From Amoeboaphelidium occidentale (lineage: Eukaryota > Aphelidiomycota > Aphelidea): a DNA stretch of 28,300 nt. Each line of letters opens with the position of its first letter. The stretch's first letter is position 1. A program made the translations under genes and the position numbers. Location of the stretch: positions 5,736 through 34,035 of the forward strand of contig JALGPX010000118.1 in assembly GCA_023515795.1 (NCBI GenBank). Direction: 5' to 3'. Positions 18,538 through 28,300 of the stretch are shown here, in pieces. The notes below the pieces were generated by a model. That model saw only the letters and a list, made by a program, of their open reading frames with translations. It searched no databases and was not told where the DNA came from.

Positions 18538-18821
18538 TTATTTCTTTGCTTTGGTTGCACTCTTCTCAAGAGCCTTCAATGCCTCGACACCAGCAGGCTT
18601 ATCCCCAGTCTAACAAAATGATAAATACTTTCGGAGCAATTCTAATAATTAAACCTTTGGCGTTGGTGGTTTGACATTCTTCAATTCCTTTAGGTATAAT
18701 TCCTGAAGTAAATCTGGTTTACTTGCGCCTTAAACAGATGAGCGTGACCAGGAAATCTTTTAGAAATACTTTTTGAAGAGAATCTGCGCAAAGCTGCTGT
18801 TGTGAGTCTGCTGGAAATCAT
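18538..18821 (-). CDS. Small mitochondrial protein, possible ATP synthase subunit h (Atp14-like)
   Basis: A three-exon gene of 65 aa: 18821-18770, 18728-18655, 18609-18538, introns 41 and 45 nt. The first intron has GTATTT...TTTAAG; the second has a weaker donor (GTTTAA). Exon 1 gives a basic leader, MISSRLTTAALRRFSSKSAS, like a mitochondrial presequence. Exon 2 encodes DLLQELYLKELKNVKPP, which resembles the LYLKE(L/I)KxxKP motif of F1FO-ATP synthase subunit h. Exon 3 ends in Lys-rich KALEKSATKAKK. It is shorter than yeast Atp14, so the name is tentative. The start codon lies only 53 bp from that of the divergent unknown gene at 18875. No single frame is long enough to show the gene without splicing. 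Confidence 0.6.
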
Positions 18822-18874
18822 TCTGCAAAATCAGAGTAAGTTTTTGCTTTTGGCTTGTCAAAGTTTTTGGGAGG

Positions 18875-19882
18875 ATGGAAAAGCTAAAAGAGAAATTATG
18901 CGCTGAGCTCAAACAGGGCTGCGGTGATATCGAAAAGTTTCTAGTGAATACCGGGAAGCAGGATAAGGCCAAGTTCTTGCACGATGTCGCTATAACATTT
19001 GTCGATTCTATTGGAGATTCGCGTCGTAGTGCTGATGAAGGTCAAGGTTATGGCGAATATGTTCAAGACTGCCGGATTATTGGTCGCTCTTTTCAGATTC
19101 TTCTTAGATCGAAAGCTATGATAAAGGACTTTCTTGTTTTGGAAACGCCCTGCTTAGATCATATCATGTCAATGCAACTGTCATCCTCCTTGAGCAATAC
19201 AGAGAACAGGAAGCAAAAGAATGAAAACGAAAACGATGCACTTATAAGAAACTACTTTCTTCAAAGTTATAACAGAAGGTCTACCGGAGACTCGATCATG
19301 GCTCAATGGTATGAAGGTTCAAATGCAACAACTAACGATGCCCTGATGCAAAAGCTTGAATTGTTCGAAAAACATTTCTTTGGTATTTATTCTGAGAGGT
19401 ATCCGGAAGTTTCTGGTAATAATGAGAGAGCACATTTTCTTGCGCGCTCGGTGCTACGGCTGAATGCATACATGAATGATCCACTGGTTCTAGATCCTCA
19501 AGAACATGAAAAGTTCCAAAAATACGTTTACATTCTGTACACTTACACAAAAGTACATTCCATCACTTCTCAGGGCAGTGTTTCTACTACATTTGATACA
19601 GCCGAGTTAAATTTACCGCCAAAATGCCCAGAAAATTTAAAAGTGTTGATTTTATACTCAATTGAATTGCTGTGGTTACTTAAAACTACTCCTTTGGCGC
19701 TGAGTATAATTTGTGATAAACTCTATCGATACTGCAAATTAGTTACTTCATGCTCTGGTTATTTGAGAGTGAAAGGGTTTGAAGCTAGAGAACCTTGGCG
19801 TTTAGCTTTCTTTCTAAAGGTCAAAGTCATTCTTGAGATTTTATTTGACTTGCTGCTTCTGGACAAAATAGATTTGATGTAA
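18875..19882 (+). CDS. Uncharacterised 335-aa helical protein
   Basis: A single-exon frame with good protein character: balanced composition, Leu- and charge-rich, mostly helical by eye, no signal peptide. Two regions stand out: a middle section that looks like a helical repeat or bundle (FEKHFFGIYSERYPEV, LARSVLRLNAYMNDP), and a C-terminal hydrophobic helical stretch (LYSIELLWLLKTTPLALSII, and ending FFLKVKVILEILFDLLLLDK). I do not recognise the family. Start ATG 18875 is 53 bp from the divergent small mitochondrial gene and the stop is 15 bp from the stop of the convergent CBS/PB1 gene, so it is packed between neighbours. Confidence 0.72.
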   Translation: MEKLKEKLCAELKQGCGDIEKFLVNTGKQDKAKFLHDVAITFVDSIGDSRRSADEGQGYGEYVQDCRIIGRSFQILLRSKAMIKDFLVLETPCLDHIMSMQLSSSLSNTENRKQKNENENDALIRNYFLQSYNRRSTGDSIMAQWYEGSNATTNDALMQKLELFEKHFFGIYSERYPEVSGNNERAHFLARSVLRLNAYMNDPLVLDPQEHEKFQKYVYILYTYTKVHSITSQGSVSTTFDTAELNLPPKCPENLKVLILYSIELLWLLKTTPLALSIICDKLYRYCKLVTSCSGYLRVKGFEAREPWRLAFFLKVKVILEILFDLLLLDKIDLM

Positions 19883-19897
19883 ATCTTGCTCTGGGAA

Positions 19898-21919
19898 TTA
19901 TCTTCGAAATCTACTAGCAACAAGAACTCCAAAGGCGGCAGCGCCAGCAATTCCAGTCCAAAATGCCCAGTTATTAGATAAGTTCAGTTTGTCTTGTCTA
20001 GTGCGATAATCGACAACAGTATCATCAACACTCCACAAATCTGGTGAAAGAGATGTACGTGAAGGCACTTTTCTATCCTGAGAGTTTGCTAGAACTGAGT
20101 TCAGAGGAACTTTCTTTCCGCTTTCAAATTCCACTAATCCTTCAACAAACAAGGACAAACGTGGCCAACCAAAGCTTCTAGCAATGTCAACAGCATCTAA
20201 AAGATCTCCATCAGCAACAATCAAAACGGGATCATTCTCTTCATCGCGATAAGAGAATCTGAAATGATACATTAAGACTTTCTCATCTTCAGTCAATAAT
20301 GGCAATTCTAGCTGAATTTTTCTTGCAGTTATAGACTGGAATTTGTAGTAATGATCCAAGATGCGTTCTTGCCTTTTCTCTGGTTCACATTCCATAACAA
20401 GCTCAAACCCAACCTTATTTAATACAGCCTCCAAAAGAGTAATAAACGGCGAACGACCCTCATCAGTGTCCATTCTATGACTGAATCTGTGCATTGTACC
20501 AGTAACAGGATCTCTGAATTTGAAAACAAAAGATGATCTATCCAATTGAGTAGGCATCATAGAACTCATACCAGATTGAGATCCTTCCATGGATGGTGGT
20601 CGACCGATTAATCCACCTTTCTTGCGAACACGAGGACTATCGCCAGAATGATTAGAGACTGCACCAGAAACTTTCCTTGCAGTTCTTGTGCTACTGCCAT
20701 CGTCAGAGTCTTCACCAGGAAAATCTGCAGCAGACCAAAACTGAGACCACAATGGATTATTTGTTCCATCAGTCTCATCCGAAGTTTTAGAAACAGCTGG
20801 AGTCAACGGGTTCATTGCCTGTTGCTTCAATAAAGTTTCCATAGTGGAATATGTCAAACTCAAAACATCCACCATACCGACAACTTCATACGATGTCATG
20901 TCAGATGAAACGACAGGCAAATGCAAGTAGTGACCATCATGCATCTTTTTCAAAGCCTCATTAACAGTCATACCATCTGTTGCAACATCAGGATTTGGAG
21001 TCAATACACGAGCAACACTAAGAGTTTTCGGATCATTATCGTTCGGTGCAAGAACTCTCAAGCAAATATCTTTAGTAGTGAAGATTCCGCACAACTTTTG
21101 ATTATTATAGACCAACACTGCAGTCTGTCTGGCCTGCTTCATCATAATTGCTGCATCCTTGACACTTGTTTTGATAGTGACTTGTGGCGCTTCATGCATA
21201 GAATGCGTCAACATTGGTTCAACCATACGCGAACTCCAGTCCTGGAACCACGTCTCAACCTCAGGAGTGGTATGGAAATTCTGCCAACTTGAACGGAATT
21301 CTTGAAATGCTCTCTGCAACTGCTGAGCTTTGCCCCAAGAATTCTTGATCTTTGCCTGAATATGCTGAACAACTTTCGTAATATCCAAGAGCCCAACAAT
21401 TTTAGATTCATCAACCACGGGTAAATGCCTGAAGTGCCCATTCAACATCTTATTCATAGCCTCATCGACAGAAGCAGAGCTCTTCACAAACACAGGGTCT
21501 GGCGTCATGATCTTTCCAATTTTCGTTCTCAAAGGGTCCAGACCCTCAGCAACAACACGGTAAGTCAAATCTTTATCCGTAACAATTCCCAGCAAAGCAG
21601 ATGCTGTTTCGGCGTCAGTAATTAAAACGGCGTCAACTCTTCGACCAGCCATCACACGAGCAACATCAGTGACAGAGTCATTAACAGATGCAATAACAGG
21701 CAAACTCGGTTGCATGGCCATAACCGTTCCAGGGGTAACTATGGAGATCGACTTTAAGTTTCTTGCTCTCTGTCCAGAAGGCCCAGCAGGCAAAGGCGAA
21801 TTCTCGTTTATGGGCAAAGAGCCTCCGTGCGAAGGAGAGCCTAAACTTTGCTTTCCATACTTTCTGCGCAAACTTTGGTCCTTTGATGATATTCTCTTCT
21901 TAGACTTTTCTGTTTCCAT
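19898..21919 (-). CDS. CBS-PB1 tail-anchored protein (Mug70-like)
   Basis: A single-exon 673-aa protein. After a basic, Ser-rich N-terminus (~1-60) come four CBS motifs in two pairs (~65-190 and ~225-370), recognisable from GIVTDKDLTYRVV, GHFRHLPVVDESKIVGLLDI, GIFTTKDICLRVLA and GHYLHLPVVSSD. A linker with acidic and Ser-rich parts leads to a PB1 domain (~460-560; FVFKFRDPVTGTMHRF ... DGDLLDAVDIARS). The protein ends with a single hydrophobic helix (FWTGIAGAAAFGVLVAS) and RFRR, typical of a tail anchor. This domain order matches fungal Mug70-type proteins. CBS pairs usually bind adenine nucleotides, and PB1 mediates protein pairing; the actual role is not established. The membrane (ER or mitochondrial outer) cannot be told from sequence. 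Confidence 0.88.
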   Translation of the reverse strand: METEKSKKRISSKDQSLRRKYGKQSLGSPSHGGSLPINENSPLPAGPSGQRARNLKSISIVTPGTVMAMQPSLPVIASVNDSVTDVARVMAGRRVDAVLITDAETASALLGIVTDKDLTYRVVAEGLDPLRTKIGKIMTPDPVFVKSSASVDEAMNKMLNGHFRHLPVVDESKIVGLLDITKVVQHIQAKIKNSWGKAQQLQRAFQEFRSSWQNFHTTPEVETWFQDWSSRMVEPMLTHSMHEAPQVTIKTSVKDAAIMMKQARQTAVLVYNNQKLCGIFTTKDICLRVLAPNDNDPKTLSVARVLTPNPDVATDGMTVNEALKKMHDGHYLHLPVVSSDMTSYEVVGMVDVLSLTYSTMETLLKQQAMNPLTPAVSKTSDETDGTNNPLWSQFWSAADFPGEDSDDGSSTRTARKVSGAVSNHSGDSPRVRKKGGLIGRPPSMEGSQSGMSSMMPTQLDRSSFVFKFRDPVTGTMHRFSHRMDTDEGRSPFITLLEAVLNKVGFELVMECEPEKRQERILDHYYKFQSITARKIQLELPLLTEDEKVLMYHFRFSYRDEENDPVLIVADGDLLDAVDIARSFGWPRLSLFVEGLVEFESGKKVPLNSVLANSQDRKVPSRTSLSPDLWSVDDTVVDYRTRQDKLNLSNNWAFWTGIAGAAAFGVLVASRFRR

Positions 21920-22321
21920 TCAAAGCGGATATGTTCCCAAAGGATTTCGACAAAGGCAAAACTCAAAGCGAAATCTGATTGGAGTTTCGACAAAACGGCA
22001 GTCACAAGTCCGAAGGGTTTCGAAACGAGAGTTAATAAGTGTAGCTAACTGTTACTGCGCTCAAACTAAGTCCAGAGTGGATAATTAACACGGCGTATTA
22101 AATTCCAGCCTTACAAGAAACCACATCAAGGGAATGTTTCAGGTCATGCACACGAGATTCAATATTTAACTCCAACTTAAAACATTGTTAAACTTCCTTT
22201 AAAAGAATAAATAGAATGATATCGCTTACAAAAGGAAATGTCTTTTGTGTTTTAAAGGCACATCTACATGCGACATCGCCTATATTTGATTTCTTCAAGT
22301 TGAACAGCTGAGCCACTTAAA
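21920..22321. promoter_or_regulatory. 402-bp divergent promoter region (CBS/PB1 gene and Sec24)
   Basis: No gene is supported. TTTCGACAAA occurs twice in direct orientation (21945-21954 and 21985-21994), and a third similar GTTTCGAAA is at ~22016. An inverted CCAAT box (ATTGG) lies at 21978-21982. These lie near the CBS/PB1 start. Upstream of Sec24 there is an AT-rich stretch (22185-22240) but no clear TATA box. Confidence 0.4.
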
Positions 22322-25300
22322 ATGCAACAGCCTCCACAGAGACCTCCGAATGGTTACGGTCCTCCTCCAGTTAATCAACCTGGACCACAGGGAATGAACA
22401 ATAGGCCTCCTATGCCCATGAATCCGCAGAATCAGAGACCTCCAGGCCAGTTTCCTCCAGGGCAACAGGGAATGTTTCGTCCACCGATGCCGCAGCAACC
22501 TCAACAACAGCCTCAATTTAGACCAATGCCAAGCATGCCTCCTAATGGACAACCTGTACAGCCTCCACCTGGACAGCCTCAAATGGGCCAACCGCAGTTT
22601 GGAATGAGACCGCCAATGCCTCAACAGCAACAAATACCACCGCCTGGGCCTCCTGGAACTGCTCAACAAATTAATGATGCTGCAGATCAATTGGCTAGAA
22701 TGCAGATGAGTAACGCAGTCGTTTCGGTATGTTTTCGATTAGGAAGTTGTTTTAATTTGTAGCCACCATCGCACCGTCAAAGGAAGGCGTACCCATCACA
22801 AGCGCTTTCTCAGCAGCAGTCACAATTCTCGCCACAATTTGTTCCAACATCACAACAGTCAACGCCTTATCAGCAGCAGCCACAACAACAACCTGTTCCA
22901 CCGCCACAGCAGCAGCAAGGTTATAATCAGTTCCAACAGCCTCCTGGTCCTCCTGGATCTCAATATCCTCAACAACCACCTCAGCCTCATCCACAAAGTT
23001 CTGGAGCCGGTGCACCTCAAAGTTTCTTTGGTGCTTATTATAATCAGCCTCAGCAACAACAACCTCTTGGAGGCGGCCCACCGAAACCAAAAATTAATCC
23101 AGATCAAATACCTTCACCCGTAGTTGGACAATTGGCAGAGCAGGAAATGTGGCAGAATGTTGAGTACAATACCGTTTCAGATGTTGTGCCTCCTGCTGCT
23201 TCAACAGACTTTGTTGCAATTGATAATGGTAACGCTAATCCAAGATTTATTCGGTCGACATGTTATTCAGTTGCGACTACCAATGATATTGCGCAGGCTA
23301 GTCAAATACCAATAGGCTTGGTTATTCAGCCACTTGCTGAGATTAAACCGCAAGAGAGACAGATACAACTAGTTGATCATGGGGAAACTGGGCCTATTCG
23401 TTGCAATCGTTGCAAAGCTTACATGAACCCAAATATGATTTGGTTGAATGGCGGTAGTAAATTTATGTGTAACATCTGCGAGTTCACTAATGAAACACCT
23501 GAGAATTACTTTGCACCGTTGGATCAGAATGGTTACAGAGTTGACTGGCATCAAAGACCAGAACTTCAAGCTGGTGTTGTTGAATATAAGGCAACGAAAG
23601 AATTTAGTACAAAGCCGCCAGTACCAGCAAATTTTGTATTTGTTGTGGACGTTTCGTATCCTTCAGTTCAAGCGGGAGTTTTGGGGTCATTTATTGAGGC
23701 ATTGGAAGAAATCTTGGAATATTTTCCTATGGATGAAGAGTCAGAGGAATCTCCATGTTCAATTGGATTGATTACATTTGACAGGGTATTGCATTTCTAT
23801 GATTTAAATCCAAGTTTGAGTCAAGCTCATGTTCATGTTGTCTCAGATGTTGACGATGTTTTCGTTCCTATTCAAACAGGTTTCCTGGTAAACCCACACA
23901 AGAGCGGTGAAATTATCAAATTACTTCTGAAGCAACTTCATGGACTTCACAGCAATCCGCGACCAGGAGTTGAAAATTGTTTTGGAGCTGCGATGAAAGC
24001 TGCTCAAGTTGCATTACAGAAAACTGGTGGAAGAATTATCTGTTTAAACCATTCTTTGCCTACTGTTGGACCTGGTGCATTGAAGGCACGCGAGGAAGCA
24101 AAACTTATGAATACTGAGAACGAAAGACAGCTTTACGTTCCTCAAGATAATTATTACATGAAGTTAGCCGATGAATGTGTCAATGTCGGTGCTGCTGTGG
24201 ATATGTTCTTGTTTCCATCTGCTTACATTGATGTCGCAACAATTGGTGTTTTGTCCGGACTAACAGGGGGAAGATGCAGAGTTTATCACAGATTCCATCA
24301 AGAAAAGGACGGATTGTCGTTTACTCAAGATTTTCAAAGAGCCATAACTCGTCCATTTGGATATGATGCCTGGTTGAGAGTAAGATGCGGAAATGGTCTT
24401 CGTGTTCATGAGCATTATGGTAATTTTTCAATGAGGAACTCTACGGACATTGAAATGCCACTTGTGGACTCAGAGACGGCGTTTGCAGTTCAGTTCAAAC
24501 ATGATGGAAACTTGGGCGACAATAAGAGAGCACAATTCCAAGTCGCGATGCTTTATACAACTCCATTGGGTGATCGCAGAATAAGAGTAATTAATTTGAC
24601 GCTTCGATGTACTAATGAAGTTGGTCAAATATTTAAATGGGCGGATTGCGATGTTACTCTTAATCTATTGTCCAAAGCCGCAGTTTCTCAAACTACTTCC
24701 CTTACTTTGAAGAATATTAGAGATAGTATTACTGAGAAATGTATTCTTGTGCTGAGTGCTTACAGAAAAATCTGTGCATCTGCTTCTCCTCCTGGTCAGC
24801 TTATTCTTCCAGATTCTTTCAAATTTTACCCTGTTTATGCATTGTCGATACTCAAATCAAAAGCGTTTAAGGCTGCAGTTGATATATCTTCAGATACAAG
24901 AGTCGAAGAGATGCGTGCAATAAGAAACATGAACGTGAGCACATCGATATCATTTTTCTATCCTCGTTTGTATTCCCTACATGATTTGGATGAAAAGGTA
25001 TCATTTATTCTTGTGTGATTAACATTTTAGGCATGTGAGTACGATACTACAAGTAAATTTGTATTTCCAACTAGGCTTCGTACCTCTTGGGAGAAATTCT
25101 CTATGGATGGAATCTACTTGTTAGAGAACACAAAGTCAGTTATCATTTGGATAGGTATTCAAGCAGAACCTAAGCTTCTAACACAGTTATTCGGTGTTGA
25201 TTCTATCCAAGCTGTTAATCCAAGAATGGTATGTACTACTTCACATTGACGCTTATTCTTGTAGAAAGTTTTACCAAAGCTTGACAACCCATTTTCAAAG

Positions 25301-25501
25301 AAGATAAGAGAATTACTATATTACATTCAAGAACAAGAAAGAAAAGGCGTTTATCCTCCTTTGGAGATCATTCGGCAAGGAGAGCCTACTGAAATGTACA
25401 TGAAGCAATCGCTGGTTGAGGATGAGGGTTATGAGAGCATGAATTATGTTGATTACTTGTGTTTCGTTCACAAGCAAATACAGACTGCTCTTTCAGATTA
25501 G
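22322..25501 (+). CDS. SEC24: Sec24-family COPII coat subunit
   Basis: Four exons: 22322-22726, 22763-24997, 25031-25228, 25265-25501; introns 36, 33 and 36 nt; total 1024 aa. The first ~245 residues are Pro/Gln/Met-rich low complexity, as in Sec24 N-termini. A zinc finger follows (RCNRCKAYMNP ... MCNICEF, CxxC pairs, ~348-370). The trunk, beta-sandwich and helical domains follow; GxGALKAREEAK and the C-terminal gelsolin-like segment (SMDGIYLLENTKSVIIWIG) are conserved. Sec24 binds cargo signals and pairs with Sec23 on ER exit vesicles. All four exon phases add up to an unbroken frame and the last two splices restore conserved sequence (NPRM|KVLPKLDNPFSKK). Inside exon 3 is a second donor/acceptor-like pair that I do not use. 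Confidence 0.95.
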
Positions 25502-25589
25502 AGCCAACATTGAATAGATACCAGAATGTAAAATTTGCTCTTTAAGGCTTGCAGATCAAGTGAACGAAATCAAAATTTATATTCCTAAA

Positions 25590-26224
25590 TCATATCCATG
25601 TCATCGTGCAGACGTAATCGAATGTGTTATCAGTAACAATAGTCCTGTTCATCAAAGGATCTGATGAGCTGTAAACCCCCAATGGTGAACACATTTCCAT
25701 AAATTTCCCCACGGGGTTTGTTTGGACCGCGAGCCAAAGCGGGGTCGGTTGAAATCTTGTGGGGAGAAAATTCACGAGCATCATCGCAATCTTGGGCTGC
25801 TGATACATGAAATTCAACATATGGGGCACAAGAAGGGCAGCACATGAAGAAAATATGTAGACTGATAACCTCCCAGACATTGAAGTCAATTGATACGAGA
25901 TCCACACTATAATCATTAGAATCTGATGTGATATGATGATATCATGTTACCTCCGAGTTTCGTTCGTGCAACGATATTTTCCACTGACACAAGTTGCGTA
26001 AAGAACCCCTTCACCATTCCATTCACCCACTCAAGCAACTTAGACCACGGTAACCACTCGCCACTTACCTTAAACAGCTTCTGTAACACACCCCTGGCCG
26101 TTCCAGTCGGGAGCACACCAAACACGCAAGTGAGTGGCGACCAAGACAACATCAAATCTGAAAGTAGATTTGGCAACACATACAAGGCCAGTTGAAACAA
26201 GCCATTTTGTATTGAACCAATCAT
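25590..26224 (-). CDS. Possible two-exon gene, hydrophobic protein of unknown type
   Basis: A tentative model: exon 26224-25951, intron 25907-25950 (44 nt, GTAACA...TTCTAATGATTATAG), exon 25906-25590, giving 196 aa in frame. The first exon reads MIGSIQNGLFQLALYVLPNL and later LLEWVNGMVKGFFTQLVSVE, mostly hydrophobic with charged turns. The second exon continues in the frame that ends at 25590, but the adjacent frame (from 25905) also reads like protein (DPALARGPNKPRGEIYGNVF), so the model may contain a frameshift, or the gene may be decayed. A GTAAGT string in exon 1 gives no open splice. No family is recognised and no homologue is suggested. Confidence 0.3.
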
Positions 26225-26479
26225 TTCGTATCAACGGTACGCGCTGCAATGAATAGGTATATTCACGCGATGCCTTTGTGGTGTTGTCTTGGGTGAACTG
26301 TCTGTACAAGCACTAACTTCCTACCTTGCTACTTCACAGCAAACACTCTCACAGAAGTCAAAAAAACTTGTAACAGAAGTGTTGCATAAATTCCATCGAG
26401 TGACGCTGGTTGTAATCATACAGATTGGACAAATGAAGAAACGGGATAACATTGGTCCAAGTTTTAATAATCAATATAT

Positions 26480-28057
26480 TTAGTTACCACCTTGTTCGTG
26501 TTCATCAGATGATGGAGATGGTTTTGAAATACCTAGATAACTACCAAGAATATGTTTTGTGCGTGATACTACCTCAATGCTCTCAGTGGAAGCATCAATA
26601 ACACTAATAGATTTCTGAGTCAATGCTCGGACGTTTGCAAGTAAAGCCTCGACAGAAACGGTTTGCTAAAATGTCAAATTGTCATTAGTGTAAACTTACG
26701 CCTTCACCAGAAGAAGTTTGTTCATTGAACTTCTTTAAAGCGTCTTCCCAACGTTTGGAAGCAGTAGAAACAACATCAGAAACACCTAAACGTTAAAACT
26801 AACATGCTGGGAATGAGTAACTTACGTTCTTGAATATTAAAAGGGAGAGAAGGAACACGGTTGCGAACGGCATCAATGGAGTGAGTTACAGAGGATCTAA
26901 CTTCAGCCAAAGCTTCAACCAATCTGTTCTGAACAATTAACACCGACTCAAAAGTAGGCTTCGCAATCTTTTCCATTCCAAAATCTTTAGCATCTTGAAC
27001 AGAAGTAGCCAACTTTTCTCTATCTGAAACAGTCTCTTGCAAATACTGTTGCGTTGCAGCCAAAGTTTCTCTGAGCTTCTGCGACGATGCCTCCAACTGA
27101 GCTTGATAATGCTGCAAAATTTCCCATGTAGCTCTCAAGTGCAATAATTCTTCAGTGCTTTCGTATGCCTTCTGAGAGCGCGAAGTAATCACATTATAAA
27201 CTCTTGTGCCAGCTTTCGTTGAGACTTCGTAAGCACGTTTTAAAGGAGCAGGTCTTGGTCCAACAGTAGATTCATTCTCAGGGAAGTCTTCAGTGGAAGC
27301 CTCGTCAGAAAGGTTGTCATTGGCATCAACAAACTGCTGCTCATCAAATTTGCGCTGTTCCTGTTCCGACGCAGGCAAAACCAAATCAACAACGTAGTCG
27401 ACACCGTTAACAGCCTTCTCCAGCGGACTCAATAAAACCTGTTCAGCTCTCAGTGCAAACTTTGTTCCGGACTCGACAACGTTCTCTGCAACATCGACCA
27501 AACGATTTCCAACAGAATCGACTCTGTCATGGTACGGCTCGACAGTTTTTAAAACAGGCTTGACTACAGCAGCGGCAACAGAAGCGGCAGTATCGGCAGC
27601 AAATTTCGTATAAGGATTGCTCTCTACGACAGGCAGAATCTTCTGATTCAACACCTCTAAGCTTTTGTTAACATACGAAATGTTGGCAACACGCTGAACG
27701 AATTCGTAGTCTGTTAATGCGAGTTCAGTGGAGGTCTGCGGTAATGTTGACTCAACTGGTTTAACCATTTTATGATTTTCTCTTGTTGTCAGTTGAAAGA
27801 GAAATTCCTGCGTTCCGGTTTGTGGTGCGTTCTGATCAGGTCTGCTGATCGGCAGCCAATTTTCAACACGGTGAATGGGAAATTCGTCAAAGTCACAAGA
27901 CCCGTGAGCGCGTGCGTAGATAGCTGGTGATTGAAGGACGATGCGTAACAGTGTGATTATGAGCGCAGAGATGCGTTCAGGTGTGTTTAAGTAACGGTTT
28001 ATCTTCGGAAAAAGCATAGTAAAACTTTTGATAAGGAAGCTTTACTTACTGCGCCAT
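26480..28057 (-). CDS. Perilipin-like lipid-droplet protein
   Basis: Core exons: 27768-26826, 26785-26700, 26665-26480, introns 40 and 34 nt, 404 aa from ATG 27768 (MVKPVESTLPQTSTELALT). An alternative, which I favour slightly and use for the span, adds an 8-nt first exon (28057-28050: ATG GCG CA) spliced by GTAAGT over a 268-nt intron to 27781, giving MAQENHKMVKP... in frame and 411 aa. The PAT-like N-terminus has YEFVQRVANISYVNKSLE and the following Val/Ala-rich amphipathic repeats (AADTAASVAAAVVKPVLKTV); a coiled 11-mer-like helix region continues to ~330. Perilipins coat lipid droplets and control lipase access. The same-frame extension to ATG 28017 is possible but weak in character. Confidence 0.8.
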
Positions 28058-28300
28058 AGTTTAAACGCAGCCTGTTTCAATTAAAATATGGCTTCTTAAT
28101 GTACTAAGGAGCGTGGCTTAGTTCTATTAGAAGAAATTGCTTGTGAGGCAGATAAAGAGGTTTTACCCCGCATAAAATCAAGTTATCATGCTAGCCCCGC
28201 AAGCGGAGCAAGCTTGTCTGTTCGCGTAGAAGAGAATGGAACTCCTACTTGAAGTGGGCTGTTGACGCATTCTTACTGTGTAGCACTGGAGTCAAGAATG
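28058..28300. other. Right-edge intergenic sequence
   Basis: Likely upstream region of the perilipin-like gene. A small GC-rich hairpin-like patch (CCCCGCAAGCGGAGC, ~28195-28209) is present. I found no gene or tRNA. Confidence 0.3.

Noticed and set aside
22295-22690. Arg/Leu-rich open frame antisense to the Sec24 N-terminus
   Set aside because: It is the mirror of the Pro/Gln repeat codons on the coding strand.
25035-25074. GTGAGT...CTAG pair inside Sec24 exon 3 that looks like a 40-nt intron
   Set aside because: Removing it shifts the frame and destroys conserved Sec24 sequence; the acceptor at 25030 keeps the family alignment.
27769-28017. Long perilipin start at 28017 in the same open frame
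   Set aside because: The extra 83 residues look like leader sequence, and a consensus donor at 28049 suggests that much of it is intron.
28140-28300. Possible tRNA-like hairpin near the right edge
   Set aside because: No consistent acceptor, anticodon and T-arm pattern could be made; only a short GC hairpin is visible.

Overview
The window reads as a gene-dense piece of a fungal nuclear genome. Its genes include fungal-type families (a Mug70-like CBS/PB1 protein, a possible mitochondrial ATP synthase subunit h, an HMT1-type half ABC transporter, a Trf4-like poly(A) polymerase). They are split by very short GT-AG introns, nearly all 33-48 nt. A Ty1/copia relic and a Fanzor/TnpB-type nuclease fragment, both common in early-diverging fungi, suggest a Mucoromycota-like or other early-diverging lineage. 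That placement is inference only.

Layout: (1) 1-7986: partial ABC transporter (-), divergent from a Trf4/PAPD5-like RNA polymerase (+), which ends 13 bp from a large DENN-domain protein (-). (2) 7987-9872: a cluster of three small plus-strand genes for predicted secreted or membrane proteins; two are clear tandem paralogues with a GxxxG hydrophobic core. (3) 9890-11988: two minus-strand metabolic genes, an ERG26-type 3-beta-HSD/decarboxylase and an AUH-type enoyl-CoA hydratase. (4) 12283-14304: Mei2-like RRM protein (+) with an in-frame intron that a simple ORF scan misses. (5) 14305-16075: mobile-element graveyard, with a CCGG-rich hairpin region, a copia 5' LTR with primer binding site, a frameshifted gag start, and the C-terminal catalytic part of a Fanzor-like nuclease. 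(6) 16076-21919: long-form tRNase Z (-), a 65-aa three-exon possible ATP synthase subunit h (-), an unrecognised 335-aa protein (+), and a CBS/PB1 tail-anchored protein (-). (7) 22322-25501: four-exon Sec24 COPII subunit (+). (8) 25590-28057: a weakly supported two-exon minus gene and a perilipin-like lipid-droplet protein (-).

Most genes are unrelated housekeeping functions: mRNA/tRNA processing, vesicle traffic, mitochondrial and lipid metabolism. Sec24 and DENN both concern membrane traffic; ERG26 and perilipin both concern ER/lipid-droplet lipids, but nothing in the sequence shows that they are linked. I see no convincing multi-gene defence or secondary-metabolite system. The most unusual parts are the Fanzor/copia chimeric region and the small secreted-protein cluster.
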